A DNA stretch of 64,000 nucleotides from Nocardia flavorosea NBRC 108225. GTDB taxonomy: Bacteria > Actinomycetota > Actinomycetes > Mycobacteriales > Mycobacteriaceae. Of this stretch, positions 45,457-54,243 are shown piece after piece (position 1 is the stretch's first letter; each line of letters begins with the position of its first letter). The position numbers were made by a program, and so were the translations under genes. The notes under the pieces were generated by a model. The model searched no databases. It was not told the DNA's origin and saw only the letters and a list, made by a program, of their open reading frames with translations. The DNA lies in NCBI RefSeq assembly GCF_001613385.1, contig NZ_BDCG01000011.1:59077-123076 (forward strand), written 5' to 3'.

Positions 45457-47007
45457 ATGGACATACGCCCGACGCCCGGCCTCGAGTGGCGGCAGTGGGC
45501 CGGCCTGGCGGTGCTGATGTTGCCGACAGTGCTGCTGGGTCTCGATGTCACGGCGCTCTACCTCGTCGTCCCGAATCTGGCCGCGGACCTACAGCCGACT
45601 GCCACCGAGACGTTGTGGATCATGGACGCGTACGGCTTCCTCATCGCGGGCTTCCTGATCACGATGGGGTCGCTGGGCGACCGGATCGGGCGCCGGCGCC
45701 TGCTGATGATCGGCATGGCCGCATTCGGCGCGGTCTCGGTATTCGCGGCGTTCACCACAAGTGCCCCCTGGCTCATTGCCGCGCGGGCGCTGCTGGGCGT
45801 GGCCGGGGCGACGCTGATGCCGTCCACCTTGTCCCTGATCAGCAATATGTTCGCCGACGCCCGGCAGCGGGCGGCGGCGATCGGTCTATGGGCGACGATG
45901 TTCGCCTTGGGAATGGCGGCCGGCCCGATTGCGGGCGGTATCCTCATCGCCCATTTCTGGTGGGGTGCAGTGTTTCTTATCGCGGTTCCCGTCAGCGTGG
46001 TGACGCTGGTGGCGGCGCCGGCACTACTGCCGGAGTTCCGCAGCGAAACCTCCCGGCTCGATCTGTGGAGCGTCGCCCTCTCGCTGGCGGCGTTGCTCCC
46101 GGCCATCTTCGCGATCAAGCATGCCGCCGCGCACGGCATCGACGCCCAGGCTGTGGCCGCCGCCGCGCTGGCTACTGCCGCGACCGTTGCCTTCGTCCGC
46201 CGACAGTTGCGCCTCCGCGAGCCGCTGCTGGATATCAGGCTCTTCACCGACCGGACTTTCGCCGCTGCCCTGTCGGTCCTACTGATCGGCTTGGCCGGAT
46301 TCGGCGGGGTGATGTACCTGGTCACCCAGTACCTGCAATTCGTCGACGGGCTCTCCCCACTGGCAGCGGGGCTGTGGATGGGCCCGCCCGCCCTGGCGAT
46401 GCTGATCGGCGGGATCGGTGCGCCGGTGCTCGCCGGCCGCGTCCCGCCGGGAATCGTCATGGCAGGCACGCTGGCGCTGTCGTTGATCGGATACACCCTG
46501 ATTGCCGTTGCGGGAACGGACAGTAAGCCCACGGTTGTGGCCGGTTTCGGATTCGTTTATCTGGGACTGGGTGTCATCGCGGCTCTCGGCACCGAAATCG
46601 TCGTGAGCGCGGCCCCCGCGGAAAGGTCCGGTTCGGCGGCGGCATTGTCGGAGACGGTGCAGGAACTGGGAATCGCGGCCGGGGTTGCACTACTGGGAAG
46701 CCTGACCACGGCGGTCTACCGGATGATGGCTCACGCCCCGGCCGGTGCACCCCGCTCGGTGGCCGAGTCCTACGACGACAGCATCTCCGGCGCGGTATCG
46801 GTGACCGAACAGCTACCGGCAGAAGCTCTTCGACCTGCCCGGGAGGCGTTCACCAGCGGCCTCGGCATCGCCGCGACCGCTGCCGGTATCGCCGTCGCCG
46901 CTGCCGCCGTGGTCTGTTTCCGGATGCTGCGCCGGCTCCCCCCGATCGGTTCCACGGGCCACCCCGTGGAACCGATAGCCTCGACCGACGGCGGCGACGA
47001 TCGGTGA
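45457..47007 (+). CDS. MFS drug-efflux transporter (DHA2 family)
   Basis: A 516-residue, 14-helix proton-driven exporter of the EmrB/QacA type. Motifs: LGLDVTALYLVVPNLAADLQ (motif D1), MGSLGDRIGRRRLLMIGM (motif A) and VAGATLMPSTLSLISNMF. ARALLGVAG, with the Gly-rich motif C nearby (WATMFALGMAAGPIAGG), is the antiporter motif. It is followed by a TetR gene after 11 bp and preceded by a palindromic operator, the typical layout of an inducible efflux pump. The substrate is unknown; dyes or antibiotics are the usual ones. Confidence 0.92.
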   Translation: MDIRPTPGLEWRQWAGLAVLMLPTVLLGLDVTALYLVVPNLAADLQPTATETLWIMDAYGFLIAGFLITMGSLGDRIGRRRLLMIGMAAFGAVSVFAAFTTSAPWLIAARALLGVAGATLMPSTLSLISNMFADARQRAAAIGLWATMFALGMAAGPIAGGILIAHFWWGAVFLIAVPVSVVTLVAAPALLPEFRSETSRLDLWSVALSLAALLPAIFAIKHAAAHGIDAQAVAAAALATAATVAFVRRQLRLREPLLDIRLFTDRTFAAALSVLLIGLAGFGGVMYLVTQYLQFVDGLSPLAAGLWMGPPALAMLIGGIGAPVLAGRVPPGIVMAGTLALSLIGYTLIAVAGTDSKPTVVAGFGFVYLGLGVIAALGTEIVVSAAPAERSGSAAALSETVQELGIAAGVALLGSLTTAVYRMMAHAPAGAPRSVAESYDDSISGAVSVTEQLPAEALRPAREAFTSGLGIAATAAGIAVAAAAVVCFRMLRRLPPIGSTGHPVEPIASTDGGDDR

Positions 47008-47017
47008 GAGGACCACG

Positions 47018-47584
47018 ATGACTGAACAGGATACTGTCGACGGCCGCAAACTACGTGGCAGGCAGCGTCGAGCACAGATCATCGAGGCGACACTCACGAT
47101 CGTGCACCGCGACGGCGCCGCGGGCGTGACCCACCGCACCGTGGCCAAAGAAGCCGGTATCGCCACCAGCCTGACCCTCTACTACTTCGCCACCCTGGAC
47201 GACCTTCTGGTCGCCGCCCTGACCAGCGTCACCGACGCCTACACAGAGCGCATCCGCGAACTCATCGACACCGCCGGCGACCCGTTGGACGGGCTCGCCC
47301 GGCTCATCGCCGAATCCGCAGGTCCAGGCCGGGAGCGCGCGCTCGCCGAACGGGAACTGTCCACCCTGGCGGCCCGCCGGCCCGCACTGCGTCCCGCGGC
47401 GTGGAGCTGGCGCGACAGCGTGGCGGAACTCGCCCGGACACAATCCGGCGACGCCGATGTCATCGAGGCTTTCGTCGCACTCTGCGACGGGTTGTGCGCA
47501 GCGATCCTGCTCGGTGATCAGGACGCCGACCCGGCACACATCCGCGGACTCCTCGACGGCGCACTGCGCCGCACAGGTCCATAG
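47018..47584 (+). CDS. TetR family regulator of the efflux pump
   Basis: A 188-residue TetR regulator. DNA-binding part: RRAQIIEATLTIVHRDGAAG, VTHRTVAKEAGIATSLTLYYFATLDDLL. The C-terminal domain (TetR_C type) has LARLIAESAGPGRERALAE. It lies 11 bp after the transporter on the same strand, so it is co-expressed and probably represses the pump by binding at 45407. Confidence 0.88.
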   Translation: MTEQDTVDGRKLRGRQRRAQIIEATLTIVHRDGAAGVTHRTVAKEAGIATSLTLYYFATLDDLLVAALTSVTDAYTERIRELIDTAGDPLDGLARLIAESAGPGRERALAERELSTLAARRPALRPAAWSWRDSVAELARTQSGDADVIEAFVALCDGLCAAILLGDQDADPAHIRGLLDGALRRTGP

Positions 47585-47769
47585 TCCACCGAACGGCCCG
47601 CTCGTCGAAGACACCTGCGACTCCCGAGCCTCGGCCGCTCCCTTCCCGGCGGTATCGTCCGAACCGGACGGCACCCGCACCGGATGCCTTCGCGAGGTAG
47701 CGCGTACGCGACCATGAAACGGTCCCGTTCACCACCGACTTCGCGTGGCCGCCACCGTGTAATCGAAGT

Positions 47770-48648
47770 ATGACTACAGCGTTGACCGATGGGAAGCCGT
47801 TCGGGCGCACCGCCGTGACTCGACGGAGAGGCATCGTCTGGTTCCTGTTCCTCGCGTTCGCAGGCGCATGGATCCCATGGGGTGTCGCCGGAGCAGCCGG
47901 ATACACCCTCGACAATCCGGCCGTCCAACTGCTGACCGGCGCTTTCACCCCGGCACTGGCGGCGATCATCACCCGCCGGTGGATCACCCGGGAAGGTTTC
48001 GCCGATTCCGGCCTTCGCCTGCGACTCCGCACGCAGTGGCGGTCGTATCTGACCGCGGCCCTGCTACCGATCGGCATTCTCGCCGCCGCGCTCACGCTCG
48101 CGGTGCTCCTCGGAATGTGGCGCCCCGAACAGCACGATTTCGGTTCCGGCACCCTGCTGTTCCTGGTACTCGCCCCGCTCATCCCGGTCGTGGCGGCCCC
48201 GATCTTCTTCGGCGAGGAGTTCGGCTGGACCACCTATCTCCGCGACCGCCTCCTCCCCGGCCGCCCGGTGGCCACCACGTTCGCGACCGGTGTGATCTGG
48301 GGTGTGTGGCATTGGCCGCTGCCGTGGCTGGGCTATCTGGGTTCGGGCGGTTCGGCCGCGGATGCCTTCATCGCCATGCTGCTGTGGCTGCCGCTGTCGA
48401 TCGAATTGGAGTTTCTGATCGGCTGGCTGTGGGCGCGGAGTGGGTCGGTGTGGCCGCCCGCGCTGCTCCACGGCGGCAGTAATCTCGTGGTCGCGTTGGG
48501 TTTGGAACTGTTCGTCGGTAACGCGGGACCCTCCGGCGCTTCGATTACCCTGCTGATGTGCGCAGCGTATTTGCCGGTAGTCGCGTGGATCGTCGTGACG
48601 ACGAGGCTCGGCGGTCCGCGGAACGCGAACTCGACGGCCGGACGGTGA
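47770..48648 (+). CDS. CPBP family membrane metalloprotease
   Basis: A 292-residue membrane protein of the CPBP/ABI (Rce1-like) family with about eight helices. The conserved motifs are EEFGWTTYLRDRLLP (the E-E-x-x-x-R motif as EEF..R) and GVIWGVWHWPLP, followed by a third motif LLHGGSNLVVAL. These residues bind metal and catalyse cleavage of membrane-bound peptides in related enzymes. Bacterial members often sit next to bacteriocin or immunity genes; this one overlaps a histidine kinase gene (GTGA), so it may be the target or partner of that signalling system. Confidence 0.85.
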   Translation: MTTALTDGKPFGRTAVTRRRGIVWFLFLAFAGAWIPWGVAGAAGYTLDNPAVQLLTGAFTPALAAIITRRWITREGFADSGLRLRLRTQWRSYLTAALLPIGILAAALTLAVLLGMWRPEQHDFGSGTLLFLVLAPLIPVVAAPIFFGEEFGWTTYLRDRLLPGRPVATTFATGVIWGVWHWPLPWLGYLGSGGSAADAFIAMLLWLPLSIELEFLIGWLWARSGSVWPPALLHGGSNLVVALGLELFVGNAGPSGASITLLMCAAYLPVVAWIVVTTRLGGPRNANSTAGR

Positions 48649-49838
48649 CGGCGATGGGAGCCGCACTCCGGACCGGTCCGCGCTTCTTGATCTCCACATG
48701 GCCGTGGCGCGCACTGCTCGCAGTGGTGTGCGGCGCTGTCCTGTCGGCATTGACGGTGATCGGTGTGGTGCCGATCGTATTGCTCGGGCTGACCCGTTCG
48801 TTGCGGGTCGCTCTGTGGGAGCCCATGCTGCGATTGCACTGTATGCGGCTCCGGCTGATCGACCCCGATACGGCCGTCCGGGCCGATACCCGAGTGCGGG
48901 AGGCGAGCGCCGCGCAACGACTGCCCACATTCCGGCATATCACTTATATCGTCGCGACCGCGGTGTTCAGCGGCGTGGTGTTCTGCCTGGCGGCGCTGGG
49001 TTTTTCCGTCGCCGCGGTCCTGCTCGCCGCGCCGATCATCGTCCGCGACGACTATTTCGACTTCGGCCCCTGGGTGATCGACGATAATGCGGCCGCCTGG
49101 ACCAGCGCGGGCGTGGGCCTGCTCGCTACGCTCGTGCTGCTGGTACTCCTCGGCGCCTGGTCGGCACTCGAGGCACTACTCGCCCGCAGCCTGCTGACCC
49201 CCGATGCCGACCGTTGGCGCCACGAGGCCGTCCGGATCGAGAGCTCCCGCTCGGCCCTGCTGGAAGCGGAGGGTTTCGAGCGCGAACTCCTCGAATCCGA
49301 ACTGCACGATCGTGTCCAGCATCGACTCGTCGCACTGTCGATGAACCTGGGGCTGACCGAAGCGCAGGACGCGGACGGCCCCGCCGGCCGCCTCGCCGCC
49401 GAGGCCCACCGGCAGGTCGACGACACCTTGAGCGAACTACGGGCCGTCCTGCGCGGCTTCTCCCCTCGGGTGCTGTCCGAACGCGGACTCGAACCGGCCC
49501 TGACCGACCTCGCCGCAGACCTGCCGCTCGATATCCACATCGACCTCGACAGCAACCGTCTGCCACCCGCGGTCGAGCATATGTCCTATGTTCTGGTCGC
49601 CGAATGCCTCACCAATGTCGCCCGGCACACCGACGCCGCCCGCGTCGACGTGCGCGGCCAGCGCACCGGCCCGCGGTGGATCCTGAACGTCACCGACAAC
49701 GGTCCGGGCGGTGCGCATATCGTCGACGGTCACGGCCTCGACCGCCTGCGACGCCGGCTCGCTGCTCTCGACGGACAGCTCACGGTGACCAGCCCGACCG
49801 GCGGTCCGACCACCATCAGGATGGAGTGCGCAGTGTGA
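48645..49838 (+). CDS. Sensor histidine kinase (NarL-type, HisKA_3)
   Basis: A 397-residue sensor with four N-terminal membrane helices (RALLAVVCGAVLSALTVIGV, then pairs around 20-60 and 125-185) and short loops, so the signal is probably sensed in the membrane. The phosphoacceptor His lies in LLESELHDRVQHRLVALSMN, the DHp motif of the HisKA_3 type. The ATPase has VLVAECLTNVARHTDAARV (N box), VTDNGPGGAHIVDGHGL (G1). The start at GTG 48645 overlaps the protease stop; the response regulator begins inside the last codon (GTGA at 49835). Confidence 0.88.
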   Translation: MTAMGAALRTGPRFLISTWPWRALLAVVCGAVLSALTVIGVVPIVLLGLTRSLRVALWEPMLRLHCMRLRLIDPDTAVRADTRVREASAAQRLPTFRHITYIVATAVFSGVVFCLAALGFSVAAVLLAAPIIVRDDYFDFGPWVIDDNAAAWTSAGVGLLATLVLLVLLGAWSALEALLARSLLTPDADRWRHEAVRIESSRSALLEAEGFERELLESELHDRVQHRLVALSMNLGLTEAQDADGPAGRLAAEAHRQVDDTLSELRAVLRGFSPRVLSERGLEPALTDLAADLPLDIHIDLDSNRLPPAVEHMSYVLVAECLTNVARHTDAARVDVRGQRTGPRWILNVTDNGPGGAHIVDGHGLDRLRRRLAALDGQLTVTSPTGGPTTIRMECAV

Positions 49839-50515
49839 CAATCCCACCCGCCCGGCTGCGGATCGTGCTGGCCGAGGACAGTCCCCTGTTACGGGCGGGG
49901 CTGGAGAGCGTGCTCACCTCGGCCGGCCACGAGGTGAGCGCGGCGGTGGGCGACGCCCCCGGCCTCGTCCACGCCTGCGCGGCCTACACGCCGGATCTGG
50001 TGATCACCGATGTCCGGATGCCGCCCGACGGCACCGACGACGGCCTCCGCGCCGCTGCCGAACTACGACGCCGCGACCCCCACCTCCCGATAGTCGTGCT
50101 GTCACAGTACGTTTCGGTCGCCTACCTCGATGATCTCCTCGGTGACGATTCGGCCGCCGGTGTGGGCTATCTCTTGAAGGAACGGGTGGGACACGTCCGG
50201 CAGTTTCTCGACACCGTCGCCCGGATCGCCGCCGGGGAGACCATCGTCGATCCCGAGGTCGTCCGGGCGCTGGTCAAATCCGGCCGGCACCGCACGCCAC
50301 TGGCCGATCTCACCGCGCGGGAGCGGGAAGTGCTCGCGCTGGTGGCGGAGGGTCGTACGAATGCCGGTATCGCCGAGGTGCTGACCGTCTCGGAAGCCGC
50401 CGTCCGCAAACACATCGGCGCCATCTTCGCCAAACTCCCCCTGCACGACGGCGACCGCCGAGTCCAGGCAACCCTCATCTACCTACGCTCACTCGGCCAA
50501 CCCGAGGCCCACTGA
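49835..50515 (+). CDS. LuxR/NarL-type response regulator
   Basis: A 226-residue regulator. Receiver domain: LRIVLAEDSPLLRAGL (acidic pocket), phospho-Asp in DLVITDVRMPPDG, VVLSQYVSVAYL and LLKERVGHVRQFL. The C-terminal HTH has LTAREREVLALVAEGRTNAG, then VLTVSEAAVRKHIGAIFAKL. It is translationally coupled to the kinase, forming a two-component system that presumably responds to membrane stress and regulates nearby or distant genes. Confidence 0.9.
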   Translation: MTIPPARLRIVLAEDSPLLRAGLESVLTSAGHEVSAAVGDAPGLVHACAAYTPDLVITDVRMPPDGTDDGLRAAAELRRRDPHLPIVVLSQYVSVAYLDDLLGDDSAAGVGYLLKERVGHVRQFLDTVARIAAGETIVDPEVVRALVKSGRHRTPLADLTAREREVLALVAEGRTNAGIAEVLTVSEAAVRKHIGAIFAKLPLHDGDRRVQATLIYLRSLGQPEAH

Positions 50516-50580
50516 GCGCCCACCCCTGTGGGTCCGATGTCGGGCAGAAACCACAACCGGGGGTGGTATGACAATTAGGT

Positions 50581-50586
50581 TATAAT
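50581..50586 (+). promoter_or_regulatory. Consensus -10 box of higBA
   Basis: TATAAT at 50581-50586 is a perfect -10 hexamer and overlaps the first possible ATG (50585). Transcription starting about 7 bp downstream would skip that ATG, so the toxin probably starts at GTG 50600. The -35 region is weak. Confidence 0.5.
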
Positions 50587-50599
50587 GGGTGCGGTTGCG

Positions 50600-50965
50600 G
50601 TGAGCTGGGAGATCAGTCTTCATCCGGAGGTGGAAGCGTGGTACTTGGCCATATGCGTGAGCGACCCCGACACCAGCGACCTGATCGCTGATGCACTTGA
50701 CCAACTCGAACACGAGGGACCGGCAGCGGGCAGACCACCGGTGGACAGGATCAAGAGCAGTTCGTACCACAACATGAAAGAGTTGCGGCCGCCGTCGACC
50801 GGCTCGACGGAGATCCGGATGCTGTTTGCGTTCGACCCGTTGCGTGAGGCAATAGTTCTCGTCGCCGGGGACAAGTCCGGACAGTGGCAACAGTGGTACC
50901 GAGAAGCCGTCCCACTCGCCGATAAGCGCTTTGCCGAACACCTGGCAGCGGTGAAGGAGAAATAA
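50600..50965 (+). CDS. higB: HigB-type toxin (RelE/ParE superfamily)
   Basis: A small mRNA interferase-type toxin of about 121 residues, of the RelE/ParE fold. Recognisable: WEISLHPEVEAWYLAICVSD, LDQLEHEGPAAGRPPVDRIKS, SYHNMKELRPPSTGSTEIRMLFAFDP (the Arg-rich active-site strand) and GQWQQWYREAVPLADKR. This is the HigB pattern of actinobacteria. An ATG at 50585 lies in the -10 box, so the start is uncertain. Gene order toxin first, antitoxin second is normal for hig systems. Confidence 0.88.
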   Translation: MSWEISLHPEVEAWYLAICVSDPDTSDLIADALDQLEHEGPAAGRPPVDRIKSSSYHNMKELRPPSTGSTEIRMLFAFDPLREAIVLVAGDKSGQWQQWYREAVPLADKRFAEHLAAVKEK

Positions 50966-51300
50966 TGACAGAGCCGAAATACTCGAAATGGAGTGACGTA
51001 AAGAAGGCGGCCCGCGCCCTAGACCCCCGGACCGACGAGGAACGCGCCGCCGGCGCCGACCGTGCGAAGACTCGCCGTGAGGCGTATGTGCGTGGTCACC
51101 AGCTTGCTGAGATGCGACAAGCGGTGGGTCTCTCACAAACGGAACTTGCGGAAATACTCGGCGTATCTCAGGCCCGAATCTCCAAGATCGAAAGTGGTGA
51201 AATCTCAGGTATCGATACGATCCGTGCGTATGTCGCAGCCTTGGGCGGTTCCGTCGATATAGTTGCCACCCTGGGTGATCGCACCTGGCGCGTGGCCTGA
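50965..51300 (+). CDS. higA: HigA-type antitoxin (XRE)
   Basis: A 111-residue antitoxin with a Cro/C1 HTH: HQLAEMRQAVGLSQTELAEI, then LGVSQARISKIESGEISGID. It would bind HigB and repress the operon. Its ATG overlaps the toxin stop (TAATG). The N-terminal 40 residues are charged and probably bind the toxin. Beyond its stop codon the sequence immediately becomes an antisense SDR fragment, marking a boundary of inserted DNA. Confidence 0.88.
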   Translation: MTEPKYSKWSDVKKAARALDPRTDEERAAGADRAKTRREAYVRGHQLAEMRQAVGLSQTELAEILGVSQARISKIESGEISGIDTIRAYVAALGGSVDIVATLGDRTWRVA

Positions 51301-51425
51301 GTGGCGTCCGCCAGATTCTTGGTCAGCGCGGCGACGCTCACATTGCGAACCGTTTGAGCGATCGAATTCGCCTGCCGCGCACCGAGCCCGCTCACATTGA
51401 TGATCCGCCCGAAACCTTGGGCGAT
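51301..51425 (-). pseudogene. Short-chain dehydrogenase fragment
   Basis: The minus strand reads FIAQGFGRIINVSGLGARQA and then TVRNVSVAALTKNLADA, the central part of an SDR (GRIINVSG strand; NVSVAALTKNLADE helix). There is no start or NAD-binding Gly motif, and the C-terminal half is missing at the higA stop. It is a remnant of about 40 residues, not a working gene. Confidence 0.8.
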
Positions 51426-51459
51426 GAAGCAGCACCGCGGTGGGACCGATTGCCCACAG

Positions 51460-52008
51460 CCACTGCGCCGATTGACATTCGGCGAGCACAACCGCTTCCT
51501 GCATTACCTCGGGGCCGACGAGGCGTACTTCACCATGGAGAATTACCTGGGCCGGTCCGATGTCTCGCGCTTCCATGCGTGGCCCGGCCGGGTCGCGGCA
51601 ATCACGACCATGCCCGGAAATGCCGAGCTGGAAGGGATGTTTCTGCTGCGCAGCACGGAAACAACCGTGACGCGCGAAATGGACCAGGAGGCCCGGCTAC
51701 GCCACATCGAGCAGGTATTCGGCGGCGATGAGTGGCTTGTGCCGAGCATGCTGGGGGCAATGCGCTCCGCCAACGATTTCCGGCTCACGCCGTGCCTTCA
51801 GGTCCGGATGGACTCCTGGCACACGGGAAGAGTCGGATTGGTCGGCGACGCCGCGCACTGCCCCGACCCGATAGCGGGCCAAGGCGCCGCCCTGGCACTG
51901 ATCGGAGCCTATGTACTGGCAGGCGAACTCGCGGCCGGGGGCGGGAACCCCGCGGTGGCGTTCGCCGGGCGGCCGGTCGAAGCAACAGGGCATGCTTCGA
52001 AGCTCTGA
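51460..52008 (+). pseudogene. FAD-dependent monooxygenase, C-terminal fragment
   Basis: About 180 residues of a UbiH/PHBH-type flavin monooxygenase: LTFGEHNRFLHYLGADEAYF, then MDSWHTGRVGLVGDAAHCPDP and GQGAALALIGAYVLAGELA, the second FAD-binding motif. The N-terminal GxGxxG domain is absent and the end drifts into unrelated sequence (ATGHASKL). A start codon at 51397 opens the frame but with no related sequence before 51460. It is a truncated remnant. Confidence 0.8.
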
Positions 52009-52153
52009 CGAGGAACCGGCCCCGGCTCCGAACGCCTGACCAGGCCATCCGCGGCGCCGGGAGTCCGAGGTGGCACCGTACCGACGGCACGAACGTCACG
52101 GCCGCGCCTCGAACAGCGAAAAGCCCAGCGCCTCCATACTGGACACCACATAT

Positions 52154-52167
52154 ATGTGTGTTAACAT
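52154..52167 (+). promoter_or_regulatory. PadR operator
   Basis: ATGT-N6-ACAT (ATGTGTGTTAACAT), the classic PadR-box pattern, ends 6 bp before the padR start codon. It would block the promoter of the operon. Confidence 0.7.
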
Positions 52168-52173
52168 CTATTA

Positions 52174-52704
52174 ATGTCCCTCCGGCACGCGATTCTTGGT
52201 CTCCTTTCCATCAAGCCGATGAGCGGTTACGAGCTGAAGAAGGTGATCGACGAAAGCGTTGCGCACTTCTGGACATCGGATCAGTCGCAGGTGTATCGCA
52301 CCCTCGCCGATCTGGTGGACAGCGGACTGGCTTCCCGCCGCACGGTCGTGCAGGAGGAGCGTCCGAATATGCACGTCCACAGCATCACCGACCTCGGTTC
52401 GGCCGAGCTGGACTCCTGGCTCGCCTCACCGCTGCGCACCCCACCGACGCGGGATCCGTTCCTGGTGCGCTTGTTCTTCGCGGACAGATTGCCGCCCGAC
52501 CGCATTCGTGACCTCCTGCGGACTCGCCGGCAGGAACTGAACGAATATCTGGCGACGCTGGAGGCGATTTCGGTCCCCGGCGAACCGGCCGATATCGGGC
52601 AGGCACTCCGACTCACCACGCTCGACTACGGAATAACCGTGGCCAAGGCCGAAATCGCCTGGCTCGACGCCGCACAGCAACGACTGGATCGGATCACCCC
52701 ATGA
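52174..52704 (+). CDS. PadR family regulator
   Basis: A 176-residue PadR regulator. N-terminal winged helix: MSLRHAILGLLSIKPMSGYELKK, then WTSDQSQVYRTLADLVDSGL and a wing HVHSITDLGSAEL. The C-terminal long helix (DRIRDLLRTRRQELNEYLA) dimerises. There is no ribosome binding site in the 6 bp after the operator, so translation may be leaderless. It overlaps the next gene by ATGA. Confidence 0.88.
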   Translation: MSLRHAILGLLSIKPMSGYELKKVIDESVAHFWTSDQSQVYRTLADLVDSGLASRRTVVQEERPNMHVHSITDLGSAELDSWLASPLRTPPTRDPFLVRLFFADRLPPDRIRDLLRTRRQELNEYLATLEAISVPGEPADIGQALRLTTLDYGITVAKAEIAWLDAAQQRLDRITP

Positions 52705-53756
52705 GCACACCCCTGCCTGCCCAGCTCGATCGCATTGCGGCGCGTTACGCCACCAAACCGGCGGTCTCGGATTTCGGCGCCGCCATCGAACAGCCGTCCA
52801 CCGGATTCACCTGGGGGTACGGCAACACCGATCAGCCGTATTTCATCGCGAGCATCACCAAGCTCTACACCGCCGCGATGATCATGCAACTCCGCGCCGA
52901 AGGAGCACTCACACTCGACACCCCCGCAGCAGATCTCCTCGGCGCGGACACGATGCGTGGACTGGTCGTGCACGACGGCCATGATTACGGCCCGGCGATC
53001 ACGGTGCGCGAACTGCTGACCCAAACGTCCGGGATACCGGACTATTACGAACAGAAAAGACCCGACGGCACAACAATGGCCGACGAGATGCTCCGCGTCG
53101 ATATCGCGCGATCTTTCGACGACTACCTCGAAACGGCCAGGAGTATGCCGAGCCGTTTCGCCCCGTCGACGCCGGGCCGGGCACAGTACTGCGATACCAA
53201 CTATCAACTACTCGGGCGGATCATCGAGGTCGCCACGTCCGGCAGCTTCGACGACGCACTGCGCCGCCGCATTCTCGAACCGATCGGTTTGCCACACACC
53301 TGGCTGTTCACCCCGCACACCCTGGACCGCTACGACGAGGTCGCCACGATTCGGCACGGCCGGAACCGGCTGCACATCCCGAAGACGATCGCCTCGTTCC
53401 CACCCGACGGCGCGGTGGTCTCGACGGTCACCGACCAGGTGCGTTTCCTGCGCGCCTTCATCGCCGGCGAACTGTTCCCGTCGTCATATCTCGCCGAGAT
53501 GACCGCACGGTGGCATTCGGTGTTCTCGCCCCTCATCCCCATCCACTACGGCATCGGGATGATGCGCTACCGGCAGCCCCGCTGGCAGAACCCTTTCACA
53601 CCGAACCCACCCATGATCGGCCATTCCGGCGCCTTCGGCACCGTCCTCTACCACGTCCCCGACCGCGACCTCTATCTCGCCGCCACGGTCAACCAGATGC
53701 GTTCGGTCAGCCTCTCCCACACCCTCTTGCTGCGACTCGTCTCCCGATTCTCCTGA
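52701..53756 (+). CDS. Serine hydrolase of the beta-lactamase/class C family
   Basis: A 351-residue serine hydrolase with penicillin-binding fold. The nucleophile motif SxxK is SITK (FIASITKLYTAAM, about residue 50), the second motif YxN is YCDTNYQLLG and the third is HSGAFG. There is no signal peptide, so it is intracellular, and is more likely an esterase or transesterase than a beta-lactamase. It is co-translated with PadR, which probably controls it in response to the substrate. Confidence 0.85.
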   Translation: MSTPLPAQLDRIAARYATKPAVSDFGAAIEQPSTGFTWGYGNTDQPYFIASITKLYTAAMIMQLRAEGALTLDTPAADLLGADTMRGLVVHDGHDYGPAITVRELLTQTSGIPDYYEQKRPDGTTMADEMLRVDIARSFDDYLETARSMPSRFAPSTPGRAQYCDTNYQLLGRIIEVATSGSFDDALRRRILEPIGLPHTWLFTPHTLDRYDEVATIRHGRNRLHIPKTIASFPPDGAVVSTVTDQVRFLRAFIAGELFPSSYLAEMTARWHSVFSPLIPIHYGIGMMRYRQPRWQNPFTPNPPMIGHSGAFGTVLYHVPDRDLYLAATVNQMRSVSLSHTLLLRLVSRFS

Positions 53757-53851
53757 GACGAACAACACCCCCGGACGTCCTACCGCTGCGTGGAGCCGGG
53801 CAGGTCGAGGACTCCCCGGGCCGGAAAGGTTCGCCAGTCCGATCGGCCGGG

Positions 53852-54243
53852 TCACCCGGCGGCGGCATCCGAAACAGCGGGCCGCCGCCACCGGACCAGT
53901 TCCCGCACATCGGCCGGCCAGTTCGCCGCCGCGATACCCAGCATGATCACCAGGTGCAAGGGAGCCGAGATCTCTTGGTAAACGGGTCCATCATCGATAA
54001 TGTGCGTGGTCACCGCGCCGGTCAGCACCAGAACCAGCCCCGCGGCGCCCAGGAACCTGGCTTGCCTCCGGGGGGATGACCAGCAGGATCGCGCAGATCA
54101 GCTCGATCGCCCCGACGACGAAACGCATATTCGGGTCGAAACCCCAATCCGTGAATTTCTCGGAATCGGCGGGTCCGAACATTGTTTCCGCGGACCAGAA
54201 TTCGGTAGCGAATCCTACGAAGAATTCAGCGGCCACGAACCAG
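53852..54243 (-). pseudogene. DoxX family membrane protein, truncated and frameshifted
   Basis: A small DoxX-type membrane protein. One frame gives DWFVAAEFFVGFATEFWSAE and PNMRFVVGAIELICAILLVI; another gives RFLGAAGLVLVLTGAVTTHI, ISAPLHLVIMLGIAAANW and stops at 53852. The frames join if the 4 bases AAGC (or 1 base) near 54060 are removed. The first helix is missing: the sequence changes at about 54240 into a sigma-factor fragment of the opposite strand. Confidence 0.8.
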
